In this document: positions 43,977 to 53,333 of the stretch, one piece after another | How the letters are laid out: each line of letters opens with the position of its first letter | Position numbering within the stretch: position 1 is the stretch's first letter | Assembly: GCA_020630715.1 (NCBI GenBank) | Contig: JAHDIQ010000008.1 | Location: 62,001-126,000 of the forward strand | Length of the DNA: 64,000 nucleotides | Origin: Nonlabens sp. | GTDB lineage: Bacteria; Bacteroidota; Bacteroidia; Flavobacteriales; Flavobacteriaceae | Reading direction: 5' to 3' | The notes under the pieces: generated by a model | The model's database searches: none | Seen by the model: only the letters and a program-made list of their open reading frames with translations | Told to the model about the DNA's origin: nothing | Position numbers and translations under genes: made by a program

Positions 43977-44002
43977 TATTTAGTCTTTATTAATATTAAT
44001 AG

Positions 44003-44026
44003 AAAGTGCATCTTATGATGCACTTT
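44003..44026 (+). terminator. intrinsic terminator after the Omp28 gene
   Basis: 10-bp stem (aaagtgcatc / gatgcacttt), 4-nt loop, followed by T-rich sequence on the + strand. Confidence 0.85.
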
Positions 44027-44066
44027 TTTATTTTAAAGTGTAAAAAATATGAGGTCGTTTAAACAT

Positions 44067-44096
44067 AAAAACCAGTTGCATTAACAACTGGTTTTT
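44067..44096 (-). terminator. intrinsic terminator after pruA
   Basis: 12-bp stem (aaaaaccagttg / caactggttttt) with a 6-nt loop, placed 25 bp after the pruA stop on the minus strand. Confidence 0.85.
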
Positions 44097-44120
44097 AGTT
44101 TTCTTATAATTAAATGAGTA

Positions 44121-45749
44121 CTACTCTCCTAAAAAAGGATATCTATAGTCTGTAGGAGTTACAAAGGTTTCTTTAATCATACGTGGTGAAACCCATCGTA
44201 GAAGATTTAATTTAGAACCAGCTTTATCATTTGTTCCAGATGCTCTCGCACCGCCAAATGGTTGTTGACCTACAACAGCTCCTGTACATTTATCATTTAT
44301 ATAAAAATTACCAGCACAGTTTTCTAATGCTTTAGTAGCTTGCTGTACTGCATAACGATCTTGTCCCATAATAGAACCAGTTAAGGCATACTCGCTAGTT
44401 TCGTCCACTAATTTTAAGGTAGCTTCATAGGCATCATCTTCATAAACAAAAATGGTAATAACAGGACCAAAAAGTTCTGTTTCCATCGTTGCGTATTTAG
44501 GATTAGTAGTTACGATTACCGTAGGATCTACAAACCATCCTTTAGACTTATCGCAATTTCCGCCTATGATAACCTCTGCATCTGTATCTTGTTTTGCATT
44601 ATTGATGTAAGATTCTAGCTTGTCAAATGATCCTTCATGAATAACTGCAGTAATGAAGTTACTCATATCTTCTGGAGATCCCATTTTAAAACTATCTATA
44701 GCTGCTCGCAGGTGTTTTTCTACTTCTGGCCAGATTGATTTAGGAATGTATGCTCTAGAAGCAGCACTACATTTTTGACCTTGGAATTCAAATGCTCCAC
44801 GTGCTATAGCAGTAGCCACTTGTTTAGGCACTGCACTGGAGTGAGCCATGATAAAGTCCTTACCACCAGTTTCTCCTACGATTTTAGGATAAGTTTTATA
44901 GGTATTAATATTCTCACCTATTTTAGTCCATAACGATCTAAACACTGACGTTGATCCTGTGAAATGAACACCAGCAAAATCCGGATGAGTCATTACTTCA
45001 TCAGTCATCATCACTGGATCTGCATTTACCATATTAATCACACCATCTGGTACTCCAGCCTCTCTAAAAATGTCTACAATAATCTGTGCGCTTAACATCT
45101 GGTGATCACTAGGTTTCCACACACATACATTACCCATAAGTGCTGCACTGGCTGGTAAATTACCTGCTATCGCAGTAAAGTTAAATGGAGATATACAGTA
45201 TACAAAACCTTCTAGCGGTCTGTATTCTAATCTGTTCCATGCATCGCTGGTAGATTCTGGTTGCTCTTCATAAATCTCTGTCATGAATTGCACATTGAAT
45301 CTTAAGAAGTCTATTAATTCACATGCAGCATCAATTTCTGCCTGAAAAATGGTCTTAGACTGGTTAATCATGGTTGCAGCATTAATTCTGTCGCGGTATG
45401 GACCAGCGATTAATTCTGCAGCTTTTAAGAAGATTCCAGCACGATGTTCCCAACTCATTTGAGACCATTGCTTACGTGCTGCTAATGCGCTGTTAATAGC
45501 ATCTTGAACCTCGCTTTTTCCTGCTCTATAGTAAGTTCCTACCACTTTTTGATGATCGTGCGGTGGACGTATGTCGCTAGTATTTCCTGTACGTACCTCT
45601 TTACCGTTAATGTATAGCGGTACTTCTGTATTTGCATTCCATAATTGCTTGTAGGCAGCTAGTACTGATTCTCTTTCTGGTGAACCAGGAGCGTATGATT
45701 TAATAGGCTCATTTACAGCTACTGGTACTTGAAAAAATCCTTTTCCCAT
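44121..45749 (-). CDS. pruA: L-glutamate gamma-semialdehyde dehydrogenase (1-pyrroline-5-carboxylate dehydrogenase)
   Basis: 542 residues. Oxidises glutamate semialdehyde to glutamate with NAD+ in proline breakdown. ALDH marks: KPSDHQMLSAQ, HFTGSTSVFRSLW, the catalytic Glu in KIVGETGGKDF, the nucleophilic Cys in FEFQGQKCSAASRAY, and LFGPVITIFVY. The start MGKGFFQVPVAVNEPIKSY matches the flavobacterial PruA type. No proline dehydrogenase gene is adjacent. Confidence 0.95.
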   Translation of the reverse strand: MGKGFFQVPVAVNEPIKSYAPGSPERESVLAAYKQLWNANTEVPLYINGKEVRTGNTSDIRPPHDHQKVVGTYYRAGKSEVQDAINSALAARKQWSQMSWEHRAGIFLKAAELIAGPYRDRINAATMINQSKTIFQAEIDAACELIDFLRFNVQFMTEIYEEQPESTSDAWNRLEYRPLEGFVYCISPFNFTAIAGNLPASAALMGNVCVWKPSDHQMLSAQIIVDIFREAGVPDGVINMVNADPVMMTDEVMTHPDFAGVHFTGSTSVFRSLWTKIGENINTYKTYPKIVGETGGKDFIMAHSSAVPKQVATAIARGAFEFQGQKCSAASRAYIPKSIWPEVEKHLRAAIDSFKMGSPEDMSNFITAVIHEGSFDKLESYINNAKQDTDAEVIIGGNCDKSKGWFVDPTVIVTTNPKYATMETELFGPVITIFVYEDDAYEATLKLVDETSEYALTGSIMGQDRYAVQQATKALENCAGNFYINDKCTGAVVGQQPFGGARASGTNDKAGSKLNLLRWVSPRMIKETFVTPTDYRYPFLGE

Positions 45750-45843
45750 AATATAATTTCGTTGATTTTAGAAGTTTCGAAAATACAAATTATACACTTG
45801 TAAAGACCTAAAGTAATCTTAAGTAATCGGGATGTGATGATGA

Positions 45844-45859
45844 CGCTTTCGCGAAAGCG
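45844..45859. repeat. CGCTTTCGCGAAAGCG palindrome, perfect copy, intergenic
   Basis: Exact copy between the divergent sides of pruA and apaG, 35 bp from the apaG stop, symmetry extended as gacgc...gcgtaa. Confidence 0.9.
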
Positions 45860-45894
45860 TAATAGAACAAACTTAAATCTTAACAGGGAATTTT

Positions 45895-46281
45895 TTAATT
45901 AAGAGCAAATGGTGCGCTCAATTTAAAAGTAGGAATGTCAACAGTAAACTGCTTAGTAGTGGTGAAATCAACCATAGAATAAAAACCGCCCATATTACCA
46001 AAAGGTGACGCCAGTAAACAGCCACTTTGATACGTATGAGTTTCACCAGGTTTAATTACTGGTTTTTTACCTATCACTCCTTCACCATTAATGTGTTCTG
46101 TGCGACTTAAGCTGTCTTTTATATTCCAGTGTCTATGTACTAATTGCACAGAATTCTTACTTTGATTTTCTATAGAAATCACATAGGCAAAAGCATAGTG
46201 CATCTTATAATTTTTATAAAATGTACCTTCAAAACTGGTATGAACCGAAATTTTGATGCCTCTTGTGATTTGTTGTATCAT
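45895..46281 (-). CDS. apaG: ApaG domain protein
   Basis: 128 residues, full ApaG length. Fibronectin-III-like fold: FYKNYKMHYAFAYVISIENQS near the start, LVHRHWNIKDS, GEGVIGKKPVIKPGETHTYQSGC and GFYSMVDFTT. Linked to Co2+/Mg2+ efflux in enterobacteria and to protein partners elsewhere; the role here is open. It lies 3 bp downstream of the DUF3667 gene. Confidence 0.92.
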   Translation of the reverse strand: MIQQITRGIKISVHTSFEGTFYKNYKMHYAFAYVISIENQSKNSVQLVHRHWNIKDSLSRTEHINGEGVIGKKPVIKPGETHTYQSGCLLASPFGNMGGFYSMVDFTTTKQFTVDIPTFKLSAPFALN

Positions 46282-46284
46282 AGT

Positions 46285-47448
46285 CTATACGCTTGCAAGA
46301 ACACTACCTAAAATAAATAGAGTGCTACTAACAGTAAGTAAAATTACAAAAGCGAAGTTAATCAATAGAAATTTTATGATGGTTTTAAATCTTCTTTGAC
46401 CATAGAATTTACGCATCGCTTTATACAAATAAAATGGACCTATGAGAATAAAGAATATTTTAGCTATGTATGAGGTGTCAAAAATAAAAACCTCTATTAA
46501 TATGAAATACATGGCTAAGAATATAAAACTCAATAAATGGAAATTAAATACCATGTGTTCCATATAATTCCACTTACCACGTATATACAGTAACCAAAAT
46601 ACTAAGCTTATGAAAGGTGCAAAAAAGAATAGAAATAACGGTATTTTAGGTAATAAAATACTTGCGATTTCTGAAGGGTTATTTCCTATTTGATGAAACC
46701 TGATGGCTTTGTTATATCGTGACACGTTAGTATCATCTACTCTATGTTTGAGTTTTTTTAAGGCGTCTTCTGGTTTAAAGTTATCTGTTTCTTTGAAGTA
46801 TTTGTAATAATTATCTAATTGCTCACCTAAGCGATCTAAATAAGACATAGAGTCTAGCTCAGATTGAGTAGCATACTCATTAATTGATGTGATTTTTAAT
46901 TCCTGATTTTCTATTTTTTCAATAGCAGCGTCCATGGCAGCTTTTTGAATAAAGTTTTTAGCACCTTTTAAACTGTCTCTTTGGCTTTTAAGAAGCATTA
47001 AAACTTCTTCTTTTGAAGTGACACTATCATTATCGATACGGAATTTATCATTACCTCCTAAATTAAATTCTATTGCGTTAGAGTTATTGAAGGTAGGATT
47101 GTCTGATTTAAAATAAATTCCAACTTGTAAAATCAAGAAGAACACAATGGATACGGTTAAGAAAAATCGGAATGGATTTGCATACCTAGTGCGTTTACCA
47201 TCGCAGTATTCTTTTGTCACCTGTCCTGGTTTGAAAAGCAAGTCTGTAACGGTGCGCCATACTTTAGAATCATAAGAAATGAAACTTGCAAAGAATTCTT
47301 GAAAAAAGTCTTTTAGAGCGAGTCGTTTTATAGTGTTTAATTGCCCACATTGATGGCAATATTTATCTGCCGTATCTAATGGTGTTTCACAGTTTAAGCA
47401 TTGTTGCCCGCGAAAGTCAAAGTGTTTTCTAGGTAAGTTTTTTGACAT
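46285..47448 (-). CDS. DUF3667 membrane protein with zinc ribbon
   Basis: 387 residues. An N-terminal zinc ribbon (CLNCETPLDTADKYCHQCGQ) is followed by DSKVWRTVTDLLFKPGQVTKEYCDGKRTRYANPFRFF, the DUF3667 hallmark, then a TM helix, a ~150-residue charged region and three to four TM helices from about residue 275. Function unknown; common single-copy gene in Bacteroidota, here upstream of apaG in one unit. Confidence 0.88.
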   Translation of the reverse strand: MSKNLPRKHFDFRGQQCLNCETPLDTADKYCHQCGQLNTIKRLALKDFFQEFFASFISYDSKVWRTVTDLLFKPGQVTKEYCDGKRTRYANPFRFFLTVSIVFFLILQVGIYFKSDNPTFNNSNAIEFNLGGNDKFRIDNDSVTSKEEVLMLLKSQRDSLKGAKNFIQKAAMDAAIEKIENQELKITSINEYATQSELDSMSYLDRLGEQLDNYYKYFKETDNFKPEDALKKLKHRVDDTNVSRYNKAIRFHQIGNNPSEIASILLPKIPLFLFFFAPFISLVFWLLYIRGKWNYMEHMVFNFHLLSFIFLAMYFILIEVFIFDTSYIAKIFFILIGPFYLYKAMRKFYGQRRFKTIIKFLLINFAFVILLTVSSTLFILGSVLASV

Positions 47449-47618
47449 TCAGAAGGTTTAAGTAGTTTTAAATTAAACAACTCTTTTAGATTTAGTTAGT
47501 AGAAAGATTAAAAACATAATAAAGTTATGTTATTCATCTTTATTTTTTTTTTATGTATCAACTTCTTTTTTTTTCTTTGGGGAGTTCTTGCAAGAAAAAT
47601 TAACTTTAAAATAAAACT

Positions 47619-48218
47619 ATAAAAAATAATTTAAAATTTTTACCATTTCTAGTATTAACTTTCTGTTTAATACTTAATTCCTGTTCGGATGAACCGATTA
47701 CAAGCGAAGATCAAATTTCTTTAAATTCAAAACAAGGAGGAATAGTTCAAGATCCAATATTTAATAGTTATGTAGAAAGAAATGATTTGTTGGCTAATAA
47801 TGAATTTGATTTGACTGCATTAAATCAATTTGTGCGAGAGGAATCTACTGATTTAGAAGAATTAAGAATCGCTTTAGGATTTTCTTCTCAATCCGAATTT
47901 TTAGATTTCCAAGAAGCTTGGAAGAGTGATTTATTATACTTAGAAGATACTTATCAAATTAGTGAACTTGATTCAAGTAGCCTAGCTGATTTAATTGCAA
48001 GTGCTCCATTTTATCAAACACAGAGTAATGACAATTGCGATCGATTGAGGAGAAATTGTGTGATTAATGCTTCTGCGGTTTATACATTAGAAGCTTTAGG
48101 TTGTTCTGCTTTAAATTTGACTGTAATTGGTGGTGTTATTTGTTATGGAGTAATAACGGCTCAATATTTGTCTTCGGTAGACACTTGTACTATTCAATGG
48201 GAACAATGTAATGAATAG
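47619..48218 (+). CDS. lipoprotein with cysteine-rich C-terminus (copy B), start codon ATA
   Basis: About 199 residues if read from the ATA at 47619; the open frame runs from 47610 to the stop. From that ATA the frame gives K-N-N-L-K-F-L-P-F-L-V-L-T-F-C-L-I-L-N-S-C, a lipoprotein signal matching copy A (27004) residue for residue at ...KFLPFL...NSC, and the length (199 versus 198) agrees. The C-terminus has C-x6-C-x14-C-x12-C-x14-C-x6-C. No ATG, GTG or TTG lies before the signal; the first TTG (47787) would remove it. So it either uses AUA or has lost its start. The -7 box is also poor. The small membrane gene follows 2 bp on. Confidence 0.55.
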   Translation: MKNNLKFLPFLVLTFCLILNSCSDEPITSEDQISLNSKQGGIVQDPIFNSYVERNDLLANNEFDLTALNQFVREESTDLEELRIALGFSSQSEFLDFQEAWKSDLLYLEDTYQISELDSSSLADLIASAPFYQTQSNDNCDRLRRNCVINASAVYTLEALGCSALNLTVIGGVICYGVITAQYLSSVDTCTIQWEQCNE

Positions 48219-48220
48219 AT

Positions 48221-48481
48221 ATGATTATGTTATTTAAAAAGATAGATAAAAGAACAAAATTTGGTATTGTATATTGGATGTTGCTTGTAATTGGTTTAAC
48301 AATGTTTAGTTTAGAAACAATTCCAGATGAAAATTTGTATAGATATTGCTTTTACGCTGTAATGACTGGATTCGGTTCCTTAATTTTATACAGATATAAG
48401 AATGAAATAAATCTTAAAATGTTTATACTACAATTTTGTTTAGTGTTTTTGGTAATAGCATCAGTTTTGATATTTAATTAA
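48221..48481 (+). CDS. small three-helix membrane protein
   Basis: 86 residues with three hydrophobic helices (about 15-32, 40-57, 66-85). It begins 2 bp after the Cys-rich lipoprotein gene and ends at a terminator, the same two-gene layout as 27004-27898, although the two membrane proteins do not look alike. An immunity or maturation partner is possible by placement only. Confidence 0.6.
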   Translation: MIMLFKKIDKRTKFGIVYWMLLVIGLTMFSLETIPDENLYRYCFYAVMTGFGSLILYRYKNEINLKMFILQFCLVFLVIASVLIFN

Positions 48482-48485
48482 TTAG

Positions 48486-48518
48486 AAAACACCTGAGAAT
48501 TAAATTCTTGGGTGTTTT
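48486..48518. terminator. bidirectional terminator
   Basis: 16-bp stem with two G-T pairs (arms aaaacacctgagaatt / aattcttgggtgtttt) between the small membrane gene and the convergent DUF5103 gene, whose stop lies inside it. Confidence 0.8.
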
Positions 48519-49773
48519 AATTTCTAATAGTAGCGCTATTACCAGCGCCCATTCCTATAAGTCTATCGTAGCGTCCACCTGGTTCTCTATAATAGGCAAG
48601 CACGGTATAGGTGTTTTCTGTTTGCCATAAATTTCCAGATATGAATCCTGGATCTTGTTCACCATTATCATAAACTACAGTATACCTATAATTATAGAAT
48701 CCTTGTTTTAATAAAATGGTAGCTTCATACATACGTCTTTTCTCATTGTAAACCATTTTATTTTCTTCATGCAATTGATATGCATTATAGTTACCCATGA
48801 CATAAATACTGGCATCTGGTGGTAGATTGAATAATGGTGCTAATGCAAAATGAATGTTTACATATTCTGCCTGCACAGCATTATCTTCATTAGTAAGCGT
48901 GGTTACAATAAAATTTCCATTAATATCTGGATTGAAGGTGTACTCATTTCCTATTCTAGGGCGATCTACAAATAGAAAGGCTTCATAAAGATCATTTTTT
49001 TCTACATAATCTATATTCATATTAGGTGCTCTAAAATCCCTGTTTTCAAAATGTAAAAACTCATTTCCAGCCCAGAATGATGATTCACTGTCATAACGGT
49101 ATTCCTGCCTGTTTCCTAAATTGAATTGTGGTTTTAAACCGTAAAGTGCGGTCTCCAGCTCCGTGTTTTGAATTATAACGGTATGCAGTGTTTCTTCTGG
49201 ATTAATGAAATTAATCGTAGGTGAGTCTATAAAAAATTGAACGCGTTGCTGGCTATTGATAAAGTTGTTATCTCTAGCGCGTAAAATTTCAACGCCTACT
49301 TGAGCTTCATTTTCTATGATCATGAATTTGCGTGAAAAGATCAATTCGCGCTTATCATCATAAAAATGAATCATATAATTACCGCTTACCTTAAATCCCT
49401 GCGTGAACTGATTAGGAATGGTTAACATGTAATGAGAGTAAGGTTGTATCGTAGTAAATGAATTACGATAGTCAAAAATCCTCATATCATCAATTCCTTC
49501 TAGAAACTCATTTTTAAATAGTCTACTAGGATTCCAGTTGTGATCGTAATGTTCAAACTGATAGTAGTAATCATGCTCATCACCTATGACATCGTCAAAT
49601 TCAATTCTGATCGTTTCTCCCAACTTATAAACTGGAAGCATATTTTCAGGCGATTTGTTGAACGTTACAGTTTTAATATAGTCAGGATCATCAACAACCT
49701 CATCCATGGTCTGACCGTTTAGTAGAAAAATATTTGTTAAAAGTGTAATCGTTAAAATATATACCGACCTCAT
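48517..49773 (-). CDS. type IX secretion system plug protein (DUF5103)
   Basis: 418 residues from ATG 49773, which starts a signal peptide (MRSVYILTITLLTNIFLLNGQ). The mature protein carries the DUF5103 sequence: DDPDYIKTVTFNKSPENMLPV, an N-terminal beta domain with YYYQFEHYDHNW, then ILRARDNNFINSQQRVQFFID and a C-terminal DUF5103 part ending GRYDRLIGMG. In the structure of the SprA translocon a protein of this family plugs the open channel. With porT and the cargo at 60 kb it shows that T9SS is in use. Confidence 0.85.
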   Translation of the reverse strand: MRSVYILTITLLTNIFLLNGQTMDEVVDDPDYIKTVTFNKSPENMLPVYKLGETIRIEFDDVIGDEHDYYYQFEHYDHNWNPSRLFKNEFLEGIDDMRIFDYRNSFTTIQPYSHYMLTIPNQFTQGFKVSGNYMIHFYDDKRELIFSRKFMIIENEAQVGVEILRARDNNFINSQQRVQFFIDSPTINFINPEETLHTVIIQNTELETALYGLKPQFNLGNRQEYRYDSESSFWAGNEFLHFENRDFRAPNMNIDYVEKNDLYEAFLFVDRPRIGNEYTFNPDINGNFIVTTLTNEDNAVQAEYVNIHFALAPLFNLPPDASIYVMGNYNAYQLHEENKMVYNEKRRMYEATILLKQGFYNYRYTVVYDNGEQDPGFISGNLWQTENTYTVLAYYREPGGRYDRLIGMGAGNSATIRN

Positions 49774-49822
49774 AAGTGTAAAAATCTGTGATAAATATAG
49801 CGTTTTATGTGCTTGTTTATTA

Positions 49823-49838
49823 TGCTTTTGCGAAAGCG
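49823..49838. repeat. palindrome variant, two changes, intergenic
   Basis: TGCTTTTGCGAAAGCG between the plug-protein gene and the nqr operon. Confidence 0.55.
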
Positions 49839-49917
49839 ATGCCAAAACTACATTATTTACTTATTTAGATTTATTCTAAATAAATTTGAACAGCCCGATT
49901 ATGACTGTTTTATCGCG

Positions 49918-49925
49918 TAAATTTG
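49918..49925 (+). promoter_or_regulatory. -7 box of the nqr operon
   Basis: TAAATTTG fits TAnnTTTG and lies 34 bp before the nqrA ATG; a second identical octamer is at 49881-49888. No TTG at the usual distance from either. Confidence 0.5.
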
Positions 49926-49958
49926 CACGATTTTTAAAAGGACTAAATCCATCATCCT

Positions 49959-51314
49959 ATGTCAAAAGACATTAGAATTAAAAAAGGTCTCGATATTAAA
50001 CTAATAGGTGAAGCTCAGCACGAGTTAGATCAATCACCTATGAGTGAATATTATTCAGTAAGACCAGAAGATTTTCACAGTATTATTCCAAAGTTAGTTG
50101 CCCGTGAGGGAACTACAGTTAAGGCCGGTGAAACCTTATTTTATAATAAGGCTAATGAGTCTATGAAATTTGTCGCTCCAGTTTCTGGTGAGGTAGTTGA
50201 AGTAGAACGCGGACCAAAACGTAGAATAGATGCGATCAAAATCAAAGCAGCGGCAACGCAAGAGCATTTAAATCACGGTAAATTTGATCTAGGTAACGCT
50301 ACTGCGGCTAGTGTTAAAGAACATTTACTTGCATCTGGTTGCTGGCCATTTATTAAACAACGTCCTTATGACGTAATTGCTAATCCTGATAACACGCCTA
50401 AAGCGATTTTTGTATCTGCTTATGCAAGTGCACCACTTGCTGCAGACTTAGATTTTACACTAGCTGGTAAAGAATCAGAATTACAAGCTGCTGTTACTGC
50501 TTTAGGAATGCTTACAGAAGGTCAATTACACGTAAGTGTAGGTAAAAAAGCCAACTCACCACTAGCTGGATTAAATGGTATTACGTTGCATAAAGTTTCA
50601 GGTCCACATCCTAGTGGAAATGTAGGTACGCAAATCAATAAAATTGATCCTGTGAATAAAGGTGAGACTGTATGGACAGTTGCCGCACAAGATCTTGTAA
50701 TCATAGGAGAGTTACTTTTAACAGGTAACTTTAATCCACAACGTACGATTGCTTTTGTAGGTTCAGGAGTTTCAAAGCCACGTTACATTCAAACTATTGC
50801 TGGTGCACAAGTCTCTTCTTTTCTTCTCAAGGATGGAGTTGAAAAAGGATCTAATCAACGTGTGATTTCTGGAAACGTACTTTCTGGTAAGCAAATTAAC
50901 GAAGACGGAAATTTAGATTATTATAGCAATATTGTGACCGTTATTCCAGAAGGTGATGATTACGAATTCTTTGGATGGAACAAGCCTGTTTTTGATAAGA
51001 TATCACCATCTAGAGCACTTACTTTTTCATGGTTAACACCTAATAAAAAGTATGATTTAGATACAAACACAAATGGCGAGCATCGCGCATTTGTAGTAAC
51101 AGGTAATTATGAAAACTACTTCCCATTAGATATGTACCCTATGCAATTGCTTAAGGCATGTATGTATCAAGATTTAGATGAAATGGAAGCTTTAGGTATG
51201 TATGAAGTAGCACCAGAGGACTTTGCAATTACAGAGTTTATGTGCGTATCTAAACAGCCACACCAGAAGATAATTAGAGAAGGATTAGACTTAATGCTTA
51301 AAGAAATAGGATAA
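49959..51314 (+). CDS. nqrA: Na+-translocating NADH:quinone reductase subunit A
   Basis: 451 residues, the peripheral quinone-binding subunit of Na+-NQR. RnfC-like start IRIKKGLDIKLIGEA, then SVRPEDFHSIIPKLVAREGTTVKAG and FVAPVSGEVVEVERG (a biotinyl-lipoyl-like fold); the end MLKEIG overlaps nqrB by one base. First gene of a six-gene operon that oxidises NADH, reduces quinone and pumps Na+. Confidence 0.96.
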   Translation: MSKDIRIKKGLDIKLIGEAQHELDQSPMSEYYSVRPEDFHSIIPKLVAREGTTVKAGETLFYNKANESMKFVAPVSGEVVEVERGPKRRIDAIKIKAAATQEHLNHGKFDLGNATAASVKEHLLASGCWPFIKQRPYDVIANPDNTPKAIFVSAYASAPLAADLDFTLAGKESELQAAVTALGMLTEGQLHVSVGKKANSPLAGLNGITLHKVSGPHPSGNVGTQINKIDPVNKGETVWTVAAQDLVIIGELLLTGNFNPQRTIAFVGSGVSKPRYIQTIAGAQVSSFLLKDGVEKGSNQRVISGNVLSGKQINEDGNLDYYSNIVTVIPEGDDYEFFGWNKPVFDKISPSRALTFSWLTPNKKYDLDTNTNGEHRAFVVTGNYENYFPLDMYPMQLLKACMYQDLDEMEALGMYEVAPEDFAITEFMCVSKQPHQKIIREGLDLMLKEIG

Positions 51315-52540
51315 TGAGTTTAAAAAGCAAATTACACGAAATTAAAGAAAGCTTTAAGGGCAAGAAAATGGCACCTGCTTTTAATGCGTTGCATACATTT
51401 TTATACACGCCTAATGAGGTAACACACAATGGTACGCATATTAAAGCAGTAGATGATTTAAAGCGTACGATGAATACCGTGATCATTGCCTTAGTTCCAT
51501 GTTTGATATTTGGAATTTTTAATGCTGGTTATCAGCATTACCTAGCACAAGGAATGATTGAGGCAGCAGATGGGTTCTTAGGAGCTTCATTCTGGACATG
51601 GGATAACTTTGAAATAGGAGCTTGGACCATATTACCATTAGTAGTGGTTTCTTATGGAGTAGGTCTTTTAGTAGAATTTATTTTTGCCGTTATAAAAGGA
51701 CACGAGGTTGAAGAAGGTTACCTAGTAACAGGTATGTTAGTGCCATTAATTGTACCAGTAGATATTCCATTATGGATGTTAGCGGTAGCAGTCGTTTTTG
51801 GTGTAGTCATAGGTAAAGAAGTTTTTGGTGGTACGGGAATGAATATTTTGAATCCTGCATTAACCATTAGAGCATTCTTATTCTTTGCTTATCCTACATG
51901 GATGTCTGGTGATAAGGTTTGGGTACATGGTGCTGTAGAACGTGATCAAATGATCGCAGCTGGTCAAACTAATTTAGATGCTATTTCTGGTGAAACCATT
52001 TTAGGGACGTATGCTCAAAACGGTGTGACAAATTATGATTACTGGGATATGTTCTGGGGAATCATCCCAGGATCTGTAGGAGAAACTTCTAAGTTTTTAA
52101 TCATTATAGGTGCTGCATTCTTAATCTTTTCTAAGATAGGAAGCTGGAGAATTATGTTAAGTACCGTAATAGGAGCGCTAGCGATGGGATTAATTTTTAA
52201 TGCTGTTGTAGATGCTGGTATTATTACAGAGTCGAGTAAATTCTACGGATTGATGGATGTTCCGTTCTGGCAACATTTAATCATAGGAAGTATCTTATTT
52301 GGTGCGGTATATATGGCAACAGATCCAGTAAGTGCTGCGCAAACTAATAAAGGAAAATGGATTTACGGTTTCTTAATAGGTTTCATATCTATTATGATAC
52401 GTGTATTTAATCCAGCTTATCCAGAAGGAGTATTCCTTGCGATATTATTAATGAACGTATTTGCGCCTACTATTGATCACTATGTGGTACAAGGAAACGT
52501 AAAGAAAAGAATGAAGCGTTTAAAAGTTAAAGCCGCTTAA
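51314..52540 (+). CDS. nqrB: Na+-translocating NADH:quinone reductase subunit B
   Basis: 408 residues, about ten TM helices. Marks: HNGTHIKAVDDLKRTMNTVI at the start, GTGMNILNPALTIRAFLFFAYP, and the flavin-attachment region DAISGETILGTY, where the FMN-threonine motif normally reads S-G-A-T; here E replaces A before the Thr. The final helices end FAPTIDHYVVQGN. FMN and riboflavin site subunit. Confidence 0.96.
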   Translation: MSLKSKLHEIKESFKGKKMAPAFNALHTFLYTPNEVTHNGTHIKAVDDLKRTMNTVIIALVPCLIFGIFNAGYQHYLAQGMIEAADGFLGASFWTWDNFEIGAWTILPLVVVSYGVGLLVEFIFAVIKGHEVEEGYLVTGMLVPLIVPVDIPLWMLAVAVVFGVVIGKEVFGGTGMNILNPALTIRAFLFFAYPTWMSGDKVWVHGAVERDQMIAAGQTNLDAISGETILGTYAQNGVTNYDYWDMFWGIIPGSVGETSKFLIIIGAAFLIFSKIGSWRIMLSTVIGALAMGLIFNAVVDAGIITESSKFYGLMDVPFWQHLIIGSILFGAVYMATDPVSAAQTNKGKWIYGFLIGFISIMIRVFNPAYPEGVFLAILLMNVFAPTIDHYVVQGNVKKRMKRLKVKAA

Positions 52541-52542
52541 TC

Positions 52543-53331
52543 ATGGAAAAAAGAACAGATAAAAATTCATATACGATAATTTTTGCAGTGATGATGGTAT
52601 GCGTGGTAGGTGGGATTCTTGCCTTTCTAGCGTCATCATTAAAAGATCGTATAACACAGAATGAAAAGATAGAGAAGCAGCAAAACATTCTTTATGCGCT
52701 AGGAGTTAATAATAACGACGAAGGTTCTGCGGTATTTGTAGATGCTGCAATAGCAGAAAAAGAGTTCCAAGAAAAAGTTACTGAGCAGTTAGTATTAACT
52801 TTTAAAGATGGAAATATTGTTAAGACTCAGACTAGAGAAGAATACATGGCAGAAACAAAACAAGAGCCATATCTAATCGATGTTAAGAAACAACAGACGC
52901 TACAAAAAGAAACAGGTGAACGTAAGTTACCATTATTTGTAGGTAAAAGTCCAGAAGGTGAAACCATTTATGTAGCTCCTATTCGTGGGAAAGGATTATG
53001 GGATGCTATCTGGGGTTATGTTGCTGTTAATGAAGATATGATTGTTAAAGGTGCCTACTTTGATCATAAAGGTGAAACTCCAGGACTGGGCGCAAATATT
53101 AAGCAGCGTTATTTCATGGATGACTTTTATGGTGAGCGTTTATTGACAGAAGCTGGCGTGTTTAAAGGAATCACCGTTGCAAAAGGAAATGCAGATCCTA
53201 CTAATAAAATCAAAGATGATTATGAAGTAGACGCGATCGCAGGATCTACGATTACTGGCGATGGTGTAACAGCAATGATTAAAAAAGATTTAGGACTTTA
53301 CGTTCCTTACTTTAAAAACTTAAAGAATTAA
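52543..53331 (+). CDS. nqrC: Na+-translocating NADH:quinone reductase subunit C
   Basis: 262 residues: one N-terminal TM helix and a periplasmic FMN-binding domain. The flavin-attachment motif is VDAIAGSTITGDGV (S-G-A-T-x-T in most species; A-G-S-T here), and GLWDAIWGYVAV and GETPGLGANI are conserved. FMN is attached by ApbE, which is not in the window. Follows nqrB by 2 bp. Confidence 0.95.
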   Translation: MEKRTDKNSYTIIFAVMMVCVVGGILAFLASSLKDRITQNEKIEKQQNILYALGVNNNDEGSAVFVDAAIAEKEFQEKVTEQLVLTFKDGNIVKTQTREEYMAETKQEPYLIDVKKQQTLQKETGERKLPLFVGKSPEGETIYVAPIRGKGLWDAIWGYVAVNEDMIVKGAYFDHKGETPGLGANIKQRYFMDDFYGERLLTEAGVFKGITVAKGNADPTNKIKDDYEVDAIAGSTITGDGVTAMIKKDLGLYVPYFKNLKN

Positions 53332-53333
53332 TA

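Noticed and set aside
47787-48218. TTG at 47787 as the start of the Cys-rich lipoprotein copy B
   Set aside because: This start would cut off a complete lipoprotein signal that matches copy A; the open frame extends to 47610.
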